Below, piece by piece: positions 8,312 through 17,204 of a stretch of 64,000 bases of DNA; the stretch's first letter is position 1; each line of letters opens with the position of its first letter. This stretch comes from Gemmatimonadales bacterium (GTDB taxonomy: Bacteria; Gemmatimonadota; Gemmatimonadetes; Palauibacterales; Palauibacteraceae). Made by a program: the position numbers and the translations under genes. The notes beneath the pieces were generated by a model that had not been told where the DNA came from, searched no databases, and saw nothing but the letters and a program-made list of their open reading frames with translations. The stretch covers positions 1 through 64,000 of the forward strand of contig VXQX01000010.1 in assembly GCA_009838765.1 (NCBI GenBank). Reading direction: 5' to 3'.

Positions 8312-9661
8312 CTACCACCCCCAGCCCGAACGGTATTCGGGCGTTACGTAGCGCTCCGGGATCGAGACGCCGTCGAGGATCTCGCCCGTCGCCGGATCGA
8401 GCCGCACTTCCCGGCCGCTGCGCACCGAGAGGTTGCCGAGGAGCACCATCTCCGTGAGCGGTCCCGCGTGTTCGACGAAGTTGGAGCCCGCAGGCGGGCC
8501 GTCCTTGCAGGCGGCGGCGAATTCCGCGTACACACCGTCCGTGCGCGGGTACTTCTCCGGCGGAGGGTCGGCCCGGACCTCCGCGTCCCGCCCGGCGTCG
8601 AGGAGCCGCGGATTCTCGCCGTAGATCCCCGCGAACATCTTGCCGTCGGTCCCGATCCACAGCTGCCCGCTCGACTCGAAGGGCCAACGCGCGTCGTCCG
8701 GCACTTCCTCGGGCCGCGGCGGCGAGAGGTTGCCGTCGCGCCACACCACCTTTACGGCCGGCCGATCCTCCCGGGCCGGAAAGTCGTACTCGATGCGCGA
8801 GGCCGCGGGCGCCGTCTCCGGGAAGAGCGTGGTCGATTCCGCCGAAATCCGCTCCGGCGTGCCGAGGTCGAAGGTCCAGAATGCGGCGTCCATCGCGTGG
8901 CACCCGATGTCGCCGAGCGCGCCGGTCCCGAAGTCCCACCAGCCGCGCCAGTTGAAGGGTGCGTAGGCCGGGTGGTAGGGACGGTCGGCCGCGGGCCCGA
9001 GCCACAGGTCCCACTCCAGCCAGGGCGGGGCGTGGTGCGCCTCGGTCGGCCGCAGGATCGCCTGCGGCCAGATGGGCCGGTTCGTCCAGTACTCGATGCG
9101 CCGGATCTCGCCGATGGCGCCGGCCTCGTACCACTCGCGGATCTCCCGCGTCCCGTCCTGGGCGTGGCCCTGGTTCCCCATCTGCGTCGCGACCCCCGCC
9201 CGCTCCGCGGCGGCGGCGAGTTGCCGCACCTCCCAGATCGTGGTCGCGAGCGGCTTCTGAATGCGGGTGGGTTTGCCCAGCGAAAGGGACATCATGCCGG
9301 CCGCGGTGTGCGTGTGGTCCGGCGTGGAGATCAGGACCGCGTCGATGTTGTCGGCCTCTTCCGAGAGCATGGTACGGAAGTCGCGGTAGCGCTTGGCCCG
9401 CGGGAAGGCGCTCCACGAGCCGGCCGCCTGGCGCTCGTCCACGTCGCAGAGGGCATAGATGTTCTCGCCGACGCCCGCCATGCCCCGCACATCGCCGCCT
9501 CCCATGCCGCCGACACCGATGTGCGCCACGTTCAGCGTGTCGCTGGGGGCACGGTGCCGGGGCCCGCCGAGCACATGTGCGGGCACGATGCTCAGGCCGA
9601 GGCCGGCCGCGCCGGAGGCCCGAACGAAGTCGCGCCGGGAGAAGTTGTTTTTCAGCGTCAT
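8312..9661 (-). CDS. TAT-exported Gfo/Idh/MocA family oxidoreductase
   Basis: Start ATG 9661 with GGAGTGAGG just upstream. 449 residues: a twin-arginine signal (SRRDFVRAS), the Rossmann motif GVGGMGGGD, the QKPLA version of the catalytic EKP motif, and the C-terminal domain with GALGDIGCHAMDAAFW. This subgroup is common in Planctomycetota, Bacteroidota and Gemmatimonadota and oxidises sugars or inositols with NAD(P) that is bound before TAT export. Position between the GMC system and the symporter suggests the same pathway. Unlike the GH109-like protein at 3101, the catalytic lysine is present, so dehydrogenase activity is expected. Confidence 0.9.
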   Translation of the reverse strand: MTLKNNFSRRDFVRASGAAGLGLSIVPAHVLGGPRHRAPSDTLNVAHIGVGGMGGGDVRGMAGVGENIYALCDVDERQAAGSWSAFPRAKRYRDFRTMLSEEADNIDAVLISTPDHTHTAAGMMSLSLGKPTRIQKPLATTIWEVRQLAAAAERAGVATQMGNQGHAQDGTREIREWYEAGAIGEIRRIEYWTNRPIWPQAILRPTEAHHAPPWLEWDLWLGPAADRPYHPAYAPFNWRGWWDFGTGALGDIGCHAMDAAFWTFDLGTPERISAESTTLFPETAPAASRIEYDFPAREDRPAVKVVWRDGNLSPPRPEEVPDDARWPFESSGQLWIGTDGKMFAGIYGENPRLLDAGRDAEVRADPPPEKYPRTDGVYAEFAAACKDGPPAGSNFVEHAGPLTEMVLLGNLSVRSGREVRLDPATGEILDGVSIPERYVTPEYRSGWGW

Positions 9662-9732
9662 GCTGCGCCTCACTCCGGAACAGGTCCGCGAAGGAAAGCC
9701 CGCCTGCTTGCACCGACGGCCGCCGGAATACA

Positions 9733-10482
9733 CTAAGCCAGACCCAGGCGTTCGAGCACCTCCGGGGGCGGGCCATCGAAACGGGGCATGGGGCGGTTCC
9801 CCACGAAGCCGAGGTCGGCCATCCCCTCCGCCGTCGTCCAGAACGCGGTCGACGTGAGGTCCCGCACCCGATCGAAGAAGCGGGCCGCGACCCGGTATTC
9901 CGGGGCCGCGTTCGCCGCCCAGCAGATGTCGTCGCATATCGCATGCTTCTGCTCGAGGGTCAGTTCGGTGAAGCCGCCCCCGAAACGTTCCGCCGATTCG
10001 ATGTCCAGCCACACAAGCCCGCCGCGGACCAGCGTCAGGTCCTCCCGATTCCCGTCGTAGGGCGCGCTCACCCACTCGTCGATGAAGGCGTGCGCGCCGA
10101 GCGCCGCCGCGCCGGGGGAGTGTTCGTCCTCGGGGATGATGACGTCGCACAGCGACGCGAGCGTGGCGAGTTCGTCCTCCGTGAGCACGAGATCCCACCA
10201 CACGACGGGGGAGACCATGTCCGGGTCGGTCGGCGTGCCGGCCGCTCGGGGGTTGCCGCCCCTCGTGGCGCCGGCGAACGAGGCCGCATCCTCCGCGTCG
10301 GGTACGCCGGAATCCGTCCCGTCGGCGCACGCCCCGGTCGAGAGGGCGGCCGCGCCCGCCGCCCCGGCCGCGAGCACCTGGAGCGCCCGGCGACGGGTCA
10401 GTCCCTCGACCGCCTCCGGTTCCCGTTCTCGCACCCCCTCGTGTTCCGACGTCGGTGCCCGATCGCGTTCGTGGTCGGCCAT
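9733..10482 (-). CDS. Gluconate 2-dehydrogenase subunit 3 family protein, TAT signal
   Basis: 249 residues. A long charged N-region precedes TRRRALQVLAAGAAGAAA and a lipobox-like Cys near residue 54, giving a twin-arginine lipoprotein signal. The rest (WDLVLTEDELATLASLCDVI onward) matches the Gluconate_2-dh3 family, the small subunit that escorts the GMC flavoprotein through TAT. The ATG shares one base with the TGA of the GMC gene (TGATG), so the two are coupled. The third, cytochrome c subunit usual in such dehydrogenases is not in this operon. Confidence 0.87.
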   Translation of the reverse strand: MADHERDRAPTSEHEGVREREPEAVEGLTRRRALQVLAAGAAGAAALSTGACADGTDSGVPDAEDAASFAGATRGGNPRAAGTPTDPDMVSPVVWWDLVLTEDELATLASLCDVIIPEDEHSPGAAALGAHAFIDEWVSAPYDGNREDLTLVRGGLVWLDIESAERFGGGFTELTLEQKHAICDDICWAANAAPEYRVAARFFDRVRDLTSTAFWTTAEGMADLGFVGNRPMPRFDGPPPEVLERLGLA

Positions 10483-12311
10483 CACAGAGCTCCCTGCCGA
10501 AGCTGGTCCACGAGGTACTCGGACGACCGCCAGGCGATCGCCATGATGGAGAGCGTCGGGTTCTTGTCGGCGTTCGATACGAACGGTCCGCCGTCCATCA
10601 CGAACAGATTCGGAACCTCCCACGACTGGCAGTACTGGTTGAGCACCGAGTTCTCCGGCCGGTCTCCCATCCGGACGCCGCCCACCTCGTGGATGATCTG
10701 GCCGGGCGCCAGGATCGCCCGGGCGCCGTCCGTCTGCACCGTCGAGAGCACGCGCCCCCCCATCTCCTCGATGATCCCGGCGAACGTCCGCTGCATGTGC
10801 AGCGCCTGGTTGAGTTCGTGATCCGACCACTTCCAGTGGAACCTGAGCACGGGAATGCCCCACTGATCGACGACCTCGGGATCGATCTCGCAGTAGCAGT
10901 CCTCGTTGGGGATCATCTCGCCGCGGCCGTCGAAGTACATGAACGAACCGTAGTAGCGGCGGCACTCCTCCTTGAAGCGCTGACCATAGGCGCCCCCGGT
11001 GAGGGACTCGATGCCGCCGAAGGCGCCGTAGCCCGGCATCCGCTGCCCGCCGCCGAACTCGATGTGGTAGCCGCGGGCGAAATCGAGGCGTCCCGCCGCC
11101 TGTTCCCCGTAGAGCCACCACGGCATGTACATGTGCATGGCCGAGGCCCCCTCCTCCGCGTGCCGCGGCAGGTACTCGAGCGCCGGGATCTGGCCGGAGA
11201 CGCCTGCGCCCACGGTATCCATGATGTACTTGCCGACGAGGCCGCTCCCATTCGCCAGGCCATCGGGGAAGAGGGAGCTGCGGGAGTTGAGGAGGATGCG
11301 GGCGGACTCGAGCGCGCTGGCCGCGAGGATGACGACCGGGGCCGCGGCATGGCGGTCGGCGCGCGCCTTCTTGTCGACGTAGTGGACCCCGTTCGCCCGT
11401 CCCCGCGCATCGAGCGTCACCTCGCGCACCATGGCGTCGGTGATCGTCGTGAGGTTGCCGGTCGCCCGCGCCGGCGGCAGGCAGACGGTGGTCGACTGGA
11501 AGTTGGCCTTGATCGAGCAGCCCCGCCCGCACGGCGTCGCCCAGTAGCAGGGCGCGCGGCCCCGCATGGCGTCGCGCGTCACCCGTTGGGCCAGCGCGTT
11601 GCCCGGCCACAGCATCCTCGACAGGCCTTCCGGATCCTGCGCTTCGGTGAGGATCGCGAGGTGGGCGGGCACGACCGGGATCCCGAGGCCCCCGCAGGCC
11701 TTCTTCGCGAGCAGTTCGTAGGCGCGCGGCGCGGGCGGCGGCTGGAGGATCCCGTCGGAGGAGTCAGGGGTGTTCTCGAGCCCCTCGCTCGAACCGTAGA
11801 CGCCGATGAAGGCCTCGGTCCGGTCGTACCACGGCGCGAGATCGTCGTACGTCATCGGCCAGTCGAACCCGAGTCCGTCCCGGCTGTAGGGCTTGAAGTC
11901 GTAAGGACCCATGCGGAGCGAGATCCGGCCCCAGTGGTTCGTCCGTCCCCCGAGCATGCGCGACCGCCACCACATGAAGTTGACGCCCTCGGCGTTCGTG
12001 TAGGGTTCGCCGGGGACGCGCCAGCCGCCGTCGACCGTCGCGTCGTAGAAGCCGAACGGCTTGTCGGCCGTCCCCGCGGCCCGCAGCGGTGCATCGGCCG
12101 GGAGCTGGAACATCGGGGTCTCCGACACCGGATCGTAGTCCCGCCCCGCCTCGAGGAGCAGGACGCGAACGCCGTGGCAGGCGAGCACGTAGGCGGCCAT
12201 CCCGCCCCCCGCGCCGGAGCCGACGATGATGACGTCATGGGTGTCCTGGGCGCGCCGCCGTAACGCGGGCGCCGAGCCGGCTGTTGTCAGGCGCGGGTGC
12301 GATGAAGGCAT
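10482..12311 (-). CDS. GMC-family FAD-dependent sugar/polyol dehydrogenase, large subunit
   Basis: Start ATG 12311 is preferred to an in-frame TTG at 12347. 609 residues with the N-terminal FAD motif IIVGSGAGGG, an acidic end of the second strand (LLLEAGRDYD), a Cys-rich loop (CYWATPCGRGC) and the C-terminal GMC signature around HEVGGVRMG. It has no signal peptide of its own and is expected to leave the cell bound to the TAT-tagged small subunit encoded immediately downstream. Enzymes of this type oxidise gluconate, sorbitol or related sugars in the periplasm and feed electrons to cytochrome c. First gene of a four-gene operon. Confidence 0.9.
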   Translation of the reverse strand: MPSSHPRLTTAGSAPALRRRAQDTHDVIIVGSGAGGGMAAYVLACHGVRVLLLEAGRDYDPVSETPMFQLPADAPLRAAGTADKPFGFYDATVDGGWRVPGEPYTNAEGVNFMWWRSRMLGGRTNHWGRISLRMGPYDFKPYSRDGLGFDWPMTYDDLAPWYDRTEAFIGVYGSSEGLENTPDSSDGILQPPPAPRAYELLAKKACGGLGIPVVPAHLAILTEAQDPEGLSRMLWPGNALAQRVTRDAMRGRAPCYWATPCGRGCSIKANFQSTTVCLPPARATGNLTTITDAMVREVTLDARGRANGVHYVDKKARADRHAAAPVVILAASALESARILLNSRSSLFPDGLANGSGLVGKYIMDTVGAGVSGQIPALEYLPRHAEEGASAMHMYMPWWLYGEQAAGRLDFARGYHIEFGGGQRMPGYGAFGGIESLTGGAYGQRFKEECRRYYGSFMYFDGRGEMIPNEDCYCEIDPEVVDQWGIPVLRFHWKWSDHELNQALHMQRTFAGIIEEMGGRVLSTVQTDGARAILAPGQIIHEVGGVRMGDRPENSVLNQYCQSWEVPNLFVMDGGPFVSNADKNPTLSIMAIAWRSSEYLVDQLRQGAL

Positions 12312-12421
12312 GGCCCGAGGATGAGCGGGGAGGGTGCCGGAGGTCAACGGGTCATCTTGCCGCGTCCGACCGGCGCGCGAACCTTCAGCGCCACCGGAGC
12401 GGAAACTCGATGGGAGGTGAG

Positions 12422-13771
12422 ATGTACGGACGAGCCGTCGCGGGGCTCATGGTCACGGTGGCGCTGACGGCGGCGACAGGCAGGCCGGCCGCGGCGCAGT
12501 CGCTCACGGACCTCGTATCGGAACTGTTCGTGTTCGGGCAGTGCGGAGTGCCCCTCTGCCTCGATCCGGACTTCGAGGAGACCGGGGCCTTCAATACGGA
12601 GCACGGCCGGCACTACATGCGCGAACGGGTGCCGCGAAACGACGCGCTCATCCTCGCCTTCCAGGGGGGGATCGCCGGTGTCGTGGGCAGCCTTCCTCCG
12701 ACTGCGATGTCCGGCGGCCGGATCTGGTCGGACGAAGACCGGAGCGCATCGTTCGGGCCGATTTTCGCGGAACGGGCGGAGACCCTCGGGATGGGGCGGT
12801 TCTTCCTCGGCCTCGAAGCGACGGCGTTCCAGGTCACGAACTTCGGCGGCGTGCCCACGGACAACCTCGTCCTGAACTTCTTCCACGAGAATTCGAACGT
12901 GGCTCTGGGTCCGGACCCGGGGCTCGGCCTGCCGCTATTCGAGCGCGACGTGCTCCGGGTGCGGACGAACCTCGACCTCGACTACACGGTGGCCACGGCG
13001 GTCCTGAGCGCCGGTCTGGCGTCCTTCCTCGACGTGGGATTCGCCGTGCCGGTCGTGCGGGCCAATCTGAGGGGGACGGCCCATGCCCAGATCCTGCCGC
13101 TCGGCGGCGAGCTCGCGCACCGTTTCGGCGGCACGCCCGCCGCGCCGGTCCTCGAGGCAAGCAACTCCGTGAGAGGGTCGGCGACCGGAATCGGCGATGT
13201 CTCCGCCCGCGTGAAGATCAACCTCACCGGCGGGACAACCGTGGGCCGCGCGCCGCCGCCCGTGGGCATGGCGCTGCTGGCGGACGTCACCTTCCCCACG
13301 GGCCAGGGGGAAGATCTGCTCGGCCTGGGCGAAGGGCGTGGCCGCGCCGTGGCGATTCTCTCCCTCAACCGGGGGCGATTCTCGCCCCATCTCAACGCTG
13401 GGTATCTCCTGCGGGAAGGCAACCTGCGCGACAGGAACTTCGACCGGGACGCGGCGCTCGCGACCGTGGGCTTCGATGCCCGGGCGTCCGACGGCGTCAC
13501 GGTGGCCGCCGACCTCATCACCCGCTGGGAACTGGCGGATCCGGAGCATCCGCTGCCGGGTCCGGTCACCTTCGTCGGCACCCCGGCGCTCACCGTCGAG
13601 TCGTCATCTCTCCCGGACGTCGGCCGCCGCTTCATCGACCTTGCGGTGGGGCTCAAGTACATGCTCGGCCGGGACATGATTCTCGCAACGAACGCCCTGC
13701 TCCCGGTCCAGGCCGCCGGCCTGCGGCCGGATGTCCTGTGGACGCTGGGGATCCAGGGTACGTTCAGGTAG
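12422..13771 (+). CDS. Predicted outer-membrane beta-barrel protein
   Basis: 449 residues from ATG 12422 (GGAGG just upstream); an ATG at 12410 adds four residues and is equally possible. A signal peptide ends at about PAAAQS. The mature protein is rich in alternating aromatic and glycine positions, with long amphipathic strands from about residue 150 to the end, and finishes in DLAVGLKYMLG and TLGIQGTFR, the strand pattern of an outer-membrane barrel with C-terminal aromatic. Two Cys close together (FGQCGVPLC) may form a plug or loop disulfide. Function unknown; transport of small hydrophobic compounds would be one guess. Confidence 0.65.
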   Translation: MYGRAVAGLMVTVALTAATGRPAAAQSLTDLVSELFVFGQCGVPLCLDPDFEETGAFNTEHGRHYMRERVPRNDALILAFQGGIAGVVGSLPPTAMSGGRIWSDEDRSASFGPIFAERAETLGMGRFFLGLEATAFQVTNFGGVPTDNLVLNFFHENSNVALGPDPGLGLPLFERDVLRVRTNLDLDYTVATAVLSAGLASFLDVGFAVPVVRANLRGTAHAQILPLGGELAHRFGGTPAAPVLEASNSVRGSATGIGDVSARVKINLTGGTTVGRAPPPVGMALLADVTFPTGQGEDLLGLGEGRGRAVAILSLNRGRFSPHLNAGYLLREGNLRDRNFDRDAALATVGFDARASDGVTVAADLITRWELADPEHPLPGPVTFVGTPALTVESSSLPDVGRRFIDLAVGLKYMLGRDMILATNALLPVQAAGLRPDVLWTLGIQGTFR

Positions 13772-13816
13772 CGGTCGATCAGACCGAATCGCACAATCCC
13801 TCGCGTGGAGGTGTCG

Positions 13817-15049
13817 ATGTCCTTCTTGCCACGAACGGGATCGGCGCGCCGGCGCCCGGTCGCTCCGATGCTGACCGCGGCCGTCGCAGCGCTCACCGCC
13901 GGCGGGCTGGCTGCCGGCGCCCTCGGCGCCCAGACGGCGCCCAGGGCGCGGGACCTCGGGATCCCCTTCCCGGGAGAGCCCGGAACCTTGAACGCGATTA
14001 CCGATGTGGCCGGCGTCCGGGTCGGGCATGCGACGATCATCGAAGGGGAGGGAGCGCTCGTCGTCGGCGAGGGCCCCGTGCGCACGGGCGTGACCGCCGT
14101 ACTCCCCCGCACGGAGAGCTACGAACCCGTCTTCGCCGGCTGGTACTCGCTGAACGGGAACGGCGAGATGACGGGGACGACCTGGGTCGAGGAATCGGGC
14201 TTCCTCGAGGGTCCCGTGATGATCACCAACACGCACAGCGTGGGAGATGTCCACCAGGCGGTCATCGAGTGGTCGCGCGACGCGCGCGCGAACCACCCCA
14301 TCGCCCCGGGGATCTGGTGGAGCCTGCCGCTGGTGGCGGAGACCTGGGACGGCCGGCTCAACGACATCAACGGCTTCCACGTCGGGAAGGAACACGTGTT
14401 CGCGGCGATCGAGAGCGCCGCCGCGGGCTCCGTCACGGAGGGGTCGGTCGGCGGTGGGACCGGCATGGTCTGCAATTCGTTCAAGGGCGGGATCGGAACG
14501 GCGTCGCGGATTGCGGGAGACTACACCGTCGGCGTGCTCGTGCAGTGCAACTACGGGCGCCGGCCGGAGTTGCTGATCGCGGGCGTCCCGGTGGGGCGGG
14601 AACTCCTCGACTGGATGCCGCCAGGCGGCGCCGATGGATCGGCGGACGCCGGCGTCTTCGACGGCCTCGGCTCGATCATCGTCGTCATCGCGACGGACGC
14701 TCCGCTGTTGCCGCACCAGTTGAAGCGGCTCGCGCGCCGGGCGCCGATCGGCATCGGGCGCATGGGGGGCTACGGGGCGAACAGTTCCGGAGACATCTTC
14801 ATCGCCTTCTCGACGGCGAACGGCGGGGCGTGGAGCCGAGGCGGGAACACGACCGTCGAGATGATGTCGAACGACGCCATTTCTCCGCTGCTGCTCGCGA
14901 CGGCCCAGGCCACGGAGGAGGCGATCACGAACGCGATGGTCGCGGGCCGGACCATGGTGGGCCGGGACGGGAACATGGTGCCCGGACTCCCGCACGACGA
15001 AGTGCGGCGCATCCTCGCCGCGCATAACCGGTTGGAGAGGCCGAAGTGA
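13817..15049 (+). CDS. P1 family (DmpA/BapA type) aminopeptidase, exported
   Basis: Start ATG 13817 follows GGAGG at 13807-13811; a GTG at 13805 is less likely. 410 residues with an Arg-rich N-region and a hydrophobic signal (AALTAGGLAAGALGAQ). The family's GGGTGMVCNSFKGGIGT motif is present, and the autocatalytic site is GLG-SIIVVIATDAPLLP: cleavage before Ser286 would create the N-terminal nucleophile of the beta subunit. DmpA-type enzymes release N-terminal D- or L-residues or beta-peptides. Here it is probably periplasmic. It overlaps the next gene by GTGA. Confidence 0.9.
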   Translation: MSFLPRTGSARRRPVAPMLTAAVAALTAGGLAAGALGAQTAPRARDLGIPFPGEPGTLNAITDVAGVRVGHATIIEGEGALVVGEGPVRTGVTAVLPRTESYEPVFAGWYSLNGNGEMTGTTWVEESGFLEGPVMITNTHSVGDVHQAVIEWSRDARANHPIAPGIWWSLPLVAETWDGRLNDINGFHVGKEHVFAAIESAAAGSVTEGSVGGGTGMVCNSFKGGIGTASRIAGDYTVGVLVQCNYGRRPELLIAGVPVGRELLDWMPPGGADGSADAGVFDGLGSIIVVIATDAPLLPHQLKRLARRAPIGIGRMGGYGANSSGDIFIAFSTANGGAWSRGGNTTVEMMSNDAISPLLLATAQATEEAITNAMVAGRTMVGRDGNMVPGLPHDEVRRILAAHNRLERPK

Positions 15050-15924
15050 TCCCGGGGCCGCGGCGAAACGGACGGCGGGGTTCGGCGGCCGCCTGGACCG
15101 CGCTCTTTCTCGGGCTGCTCGTACCGGGGCCCGCCGAGTGCGCGCTCGATCCCCTGTTCGCCCGCGCAGGTCCGGGGTTTGCCGGGTCCCCCGCCCTCCT
15201 GGCCGCATCGCCGGTCCCCGCACAAGCCGCCCAGGCTCCGGAGCCCGCAGCTACGCAGCCCGCAGCTACGCAGCCCGCGGCGGCGGAGGATCTGGGTTTC
15301 CTGGCGCGCCTCGTCACCTGGCTGCGCGAGACCACGGCGGGACTGGGGTGGCTGGGACCCTTCTTCTTCGGACTCTTCTACGCGCTCGCCGTGGTCCTCT
15401 TCGTGCCGGGTTCCGCGCTGACGATCGCCGGAGGCGTCACCTTCGGCCTCGCGCTCGGCACCCTGACCGTGTTCGTGGGCGCGAACATCGGGGCCGCGCT
15501 CGCCTTCCTCATTGCCCGCTACGTGCTGCGCGACCGCGTCGAAAAGCTCCTCGCCAACCGCCCCGCGCTGCGGGCGATCGACCGCGCGGTCGAAACCCAG
15601 GGCTGGCGCATCGTCTTCCTCACCCGCCTCTCGCCGGTGTTTCCGTTCAGCGCGCAGAACTACTTCTACGGTCTCACCGGCGTGACCTTCGCCCAGTACG
15701 TCGCGGCCTCGCTCGTGGGGATGTTCCCTGGGACGCTCCTTTATGTGTACATCGGCGCGGCGGGGGCGGAGGTGGCCGAGGCGTCCGGCGGCGCGGCGAG
15801 CTGGGGGCAGACCGCGCTGCTCGTGGCCGGCCTCGCCGCGACCGCCGCCGTCGTCGTCCTCGTCACGCGCGTGGCCCGGCGCGAACTCCAGAAGGCGCTG
15901 GCCGAGGTGGAAGACACCGTCTGA
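15046..15924 (+). CDS. TVP38/TMEM64 (SNARE-associated, VTT/DedA-like) membrane protein
   Basis: GTG start overlapping the preceding TGA. 292 residues: a hydrophobic N-terminal segment (probably a signal or anchor), an Ala/Pro/Thr-rich spacer with a short tandem repeat, then the VTT domain with FVPGSALTIAGGVTFG and the re-entrant-loop motif RLSPVFPFSAQNYFYGLTG. Proteins of this family are linked to lipid scrambling and undecaprenyl or phospholipid transport in the inner membrane. The 60-residue periplasmic-looking extension before the VTT domain is longer than usual. Confidence 0.86.
   Translation: MIPGPRRNGRRGSAAAWTALFLGLLVPGPAECALDPLFARAGPGFAGSPALLAASPVPAQAAQAPEPAATQPAATQPAAAEDLGFLARLVTWLRETTAGLGWLGPFFFGLFYALAVVLFVPGSALTIAGGVTFGLALGTLTVFVGANIGAALAFLIARYVLRDRVEKLLANRPALRAIDRAVETQGWRIVFLTRLSPVFPFSAQNYFYGLTGVTFAQYVAASLVGMFPGTLLYVYIGAAGAEVAEASGGAASWGQTALLVAGLAATAAVVVLVTRVARRELQKALAEVEDTV
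15244..15273 (+). repeat. Two tandem 15-base units in the VTT gene
   Basis: CCCGCAGCTACGCAG occurs twice in a row (15244-15258, 15259-15273), with a partial third copy, and encodes PAATQPAATQ in the spacer of the TVP38-like protein. Being in frame, unit loss or gain would only change linker length. Confidence 0.8.
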
Positions 15925-15948
15925 TCGTCGACGGGCAGCCGCGGTGGG

Positions 15949-17160
15949 TCAGGACAGTTCTTCGACCCGGTGGCCGAGTTCGCGGAGCCTGGCCACGATC
16001 GTCGCGATATGGTCGCGGCCGCGCGTCTCGATCGTGAGTTCGATCCCCACCTTCCCGACGGAGATGTCCCCGAAGGCGCGCGTGTGTTCGATGTGGAGGA
16101 CGTTGGCGCCCTCGATCGCGACGAGCGCCGTCACTTCGTTGAGGTAGCCGGGGCGGTCGCGAACGACGACGGCGAGACGCGCGAGCCGGCCATCGGACCA
16201 GAGCGCGCGGTCGATGACCCGCGACACGAGGTTCATGTCGATGTTGCCGCCGGACAGGATGCAGACGGTGACATCGGACGGACCGAGGTCGACCTTCCCC
16301 TCGAGGACGGCTGCCACGGACACCGCTCCGCCGCCCTCCACGACGAACTTCTCGGATTCGAGCAGGAAGAAGATCGCGCGTGTGATCTGTTCCTCGTCGA
16401 TGAGGACGACGTCGTCCACGAGCGCCGCCAGGTGAGGGAAGGCGAGGTCGCCGATCCGCTTCACGGCGATGCCGTCCGCCAGCGTGTCCGAGTTCTCCAG
16501 GTGCACGGGCCTCCCGGCGGCCAGCGACTCCCGGGCCCCCGGCGAGGCCGCGGCCTCCACGCCGATGACGCGCACGTTCGGGCGCTGCGCCTTCACCACG
16601 GTCGCGACGCCGGAGATCATCCCGCCCCCTCCGACGGGGACGATGACCGTCGTGAGGTCGGGCACCTGTTCGAGGATCTCCAGCCCGATCGTTCCCTGGC
16701 CGGCCATCACATCGAGATCATCGAAGGCGTGTACGGGCGTGAGCCCTTCCTCGCGGGCCAGGCGGTCGACGAGCGCCATCCCGTCGGAGAGGGTCTCTCC
16801 GGTCTGAATCACGCGGGCCCCGTAGCCGCGCGTGTGGGCGACCTTGATGAGGGGCGCGTGCGTGGGCATCACGATCGTACACGCGATCTCCAGCCGGGAG
16901 GCGTGATACGCGAGGGCCTGGGCGTGATTCCCGGCGCTGGCCGCGACGACACCGCCCCCGCGGGCGGCCGGGCCGAGGCGCAGAAGCTTGTGGAGCGATC
17001 CCCGGTCCTTGAACGACCCGGTGCGCTGCCGGAACTCGGTCTTGAGATGAAAGCGCCCTTCGGCCCGCGCCTCGAGGGCGAACGACTTCGGGCAGGTGGT
17101 TCGCGCCACGCCGGATCGGATCCGTTCACGCGCCGCGACGACATCCGAGTTCGTAAGCAT
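15949..17160 (-). CDS. ilvA: Threonine ammonia-lyase (threonine dehydratase) with ACT domain
   Basis: 403 residues, the usual length of the tdcB/ilvA1-type enzyme. It has the PLP-lysine motif TGSFKDRG, the substrate loop ASAGNHAQ, the phosphate-binding glycine run VPVGGGGMISG and a C-terminal ACT domain (from about residue 325: LAVVVRDRPGYLNEV). It converts L-threonine to 2-oxobutanoate and ammonia, the first step toward isoleucine or threonine catabolism. ATG 17160 has a GGAG about 7 bases upstream. Whether its role is biosynthetic or degradative is not settled by the sequence. Confidence 0.92.
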   Translation of the reverse strand: MLTNSDVVAARERIRSGVARTTCPKSFALEARAEGRFHLKTEFRQRTGSFKDRGSLHKLLRLGPAARGGGVVAASAGNHAQALAYHASRLEIACTIVMPTHAPLIKVAHTRGYGARVIQTGETLSDGMALVDRLAREEGLTPVHAFDDLDVMAGQGTIGLEILEQVPDLTTVIVPVGGGGMISGVATVVKAQRPNVRVIGVEAAASPGARESLAAGRPVHLENSDTLADGIAVKRIGDLAFPHLAALVDDVVLIDEEQITRAIFFLLESEKFVVEGGGAVSVAAVLEGKVDLGPSDVTVCILSGGNIDMNLVSRVIDRALWSDGRLARLAVVVRDRPGYLNEVTALVAIEGANVLHIEHTRAFGDISVGKVGIELTIETRGRDHIATIVARLRELGHRVEELS

Positions 17161-17204
17161 GGGACTCCAGACCCGTTGACGAGGACGGGGTTCCGCTGCG
17201 GGCG

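Noticed and set aside
6868-8457. 529-codon plus-strand frame opposite the symporter
   Set aside because: Composition is Arg/Gly/Glu-rich without hydrophobic pattern, as expected for the reverse of a GC-rich membrane-protein gene.
10455-12263. 602-codon plus-strand frame opposite the GMC gene
   Set aside because: The minus frame has a clear FAD motif and GMC family; this is its shadow.
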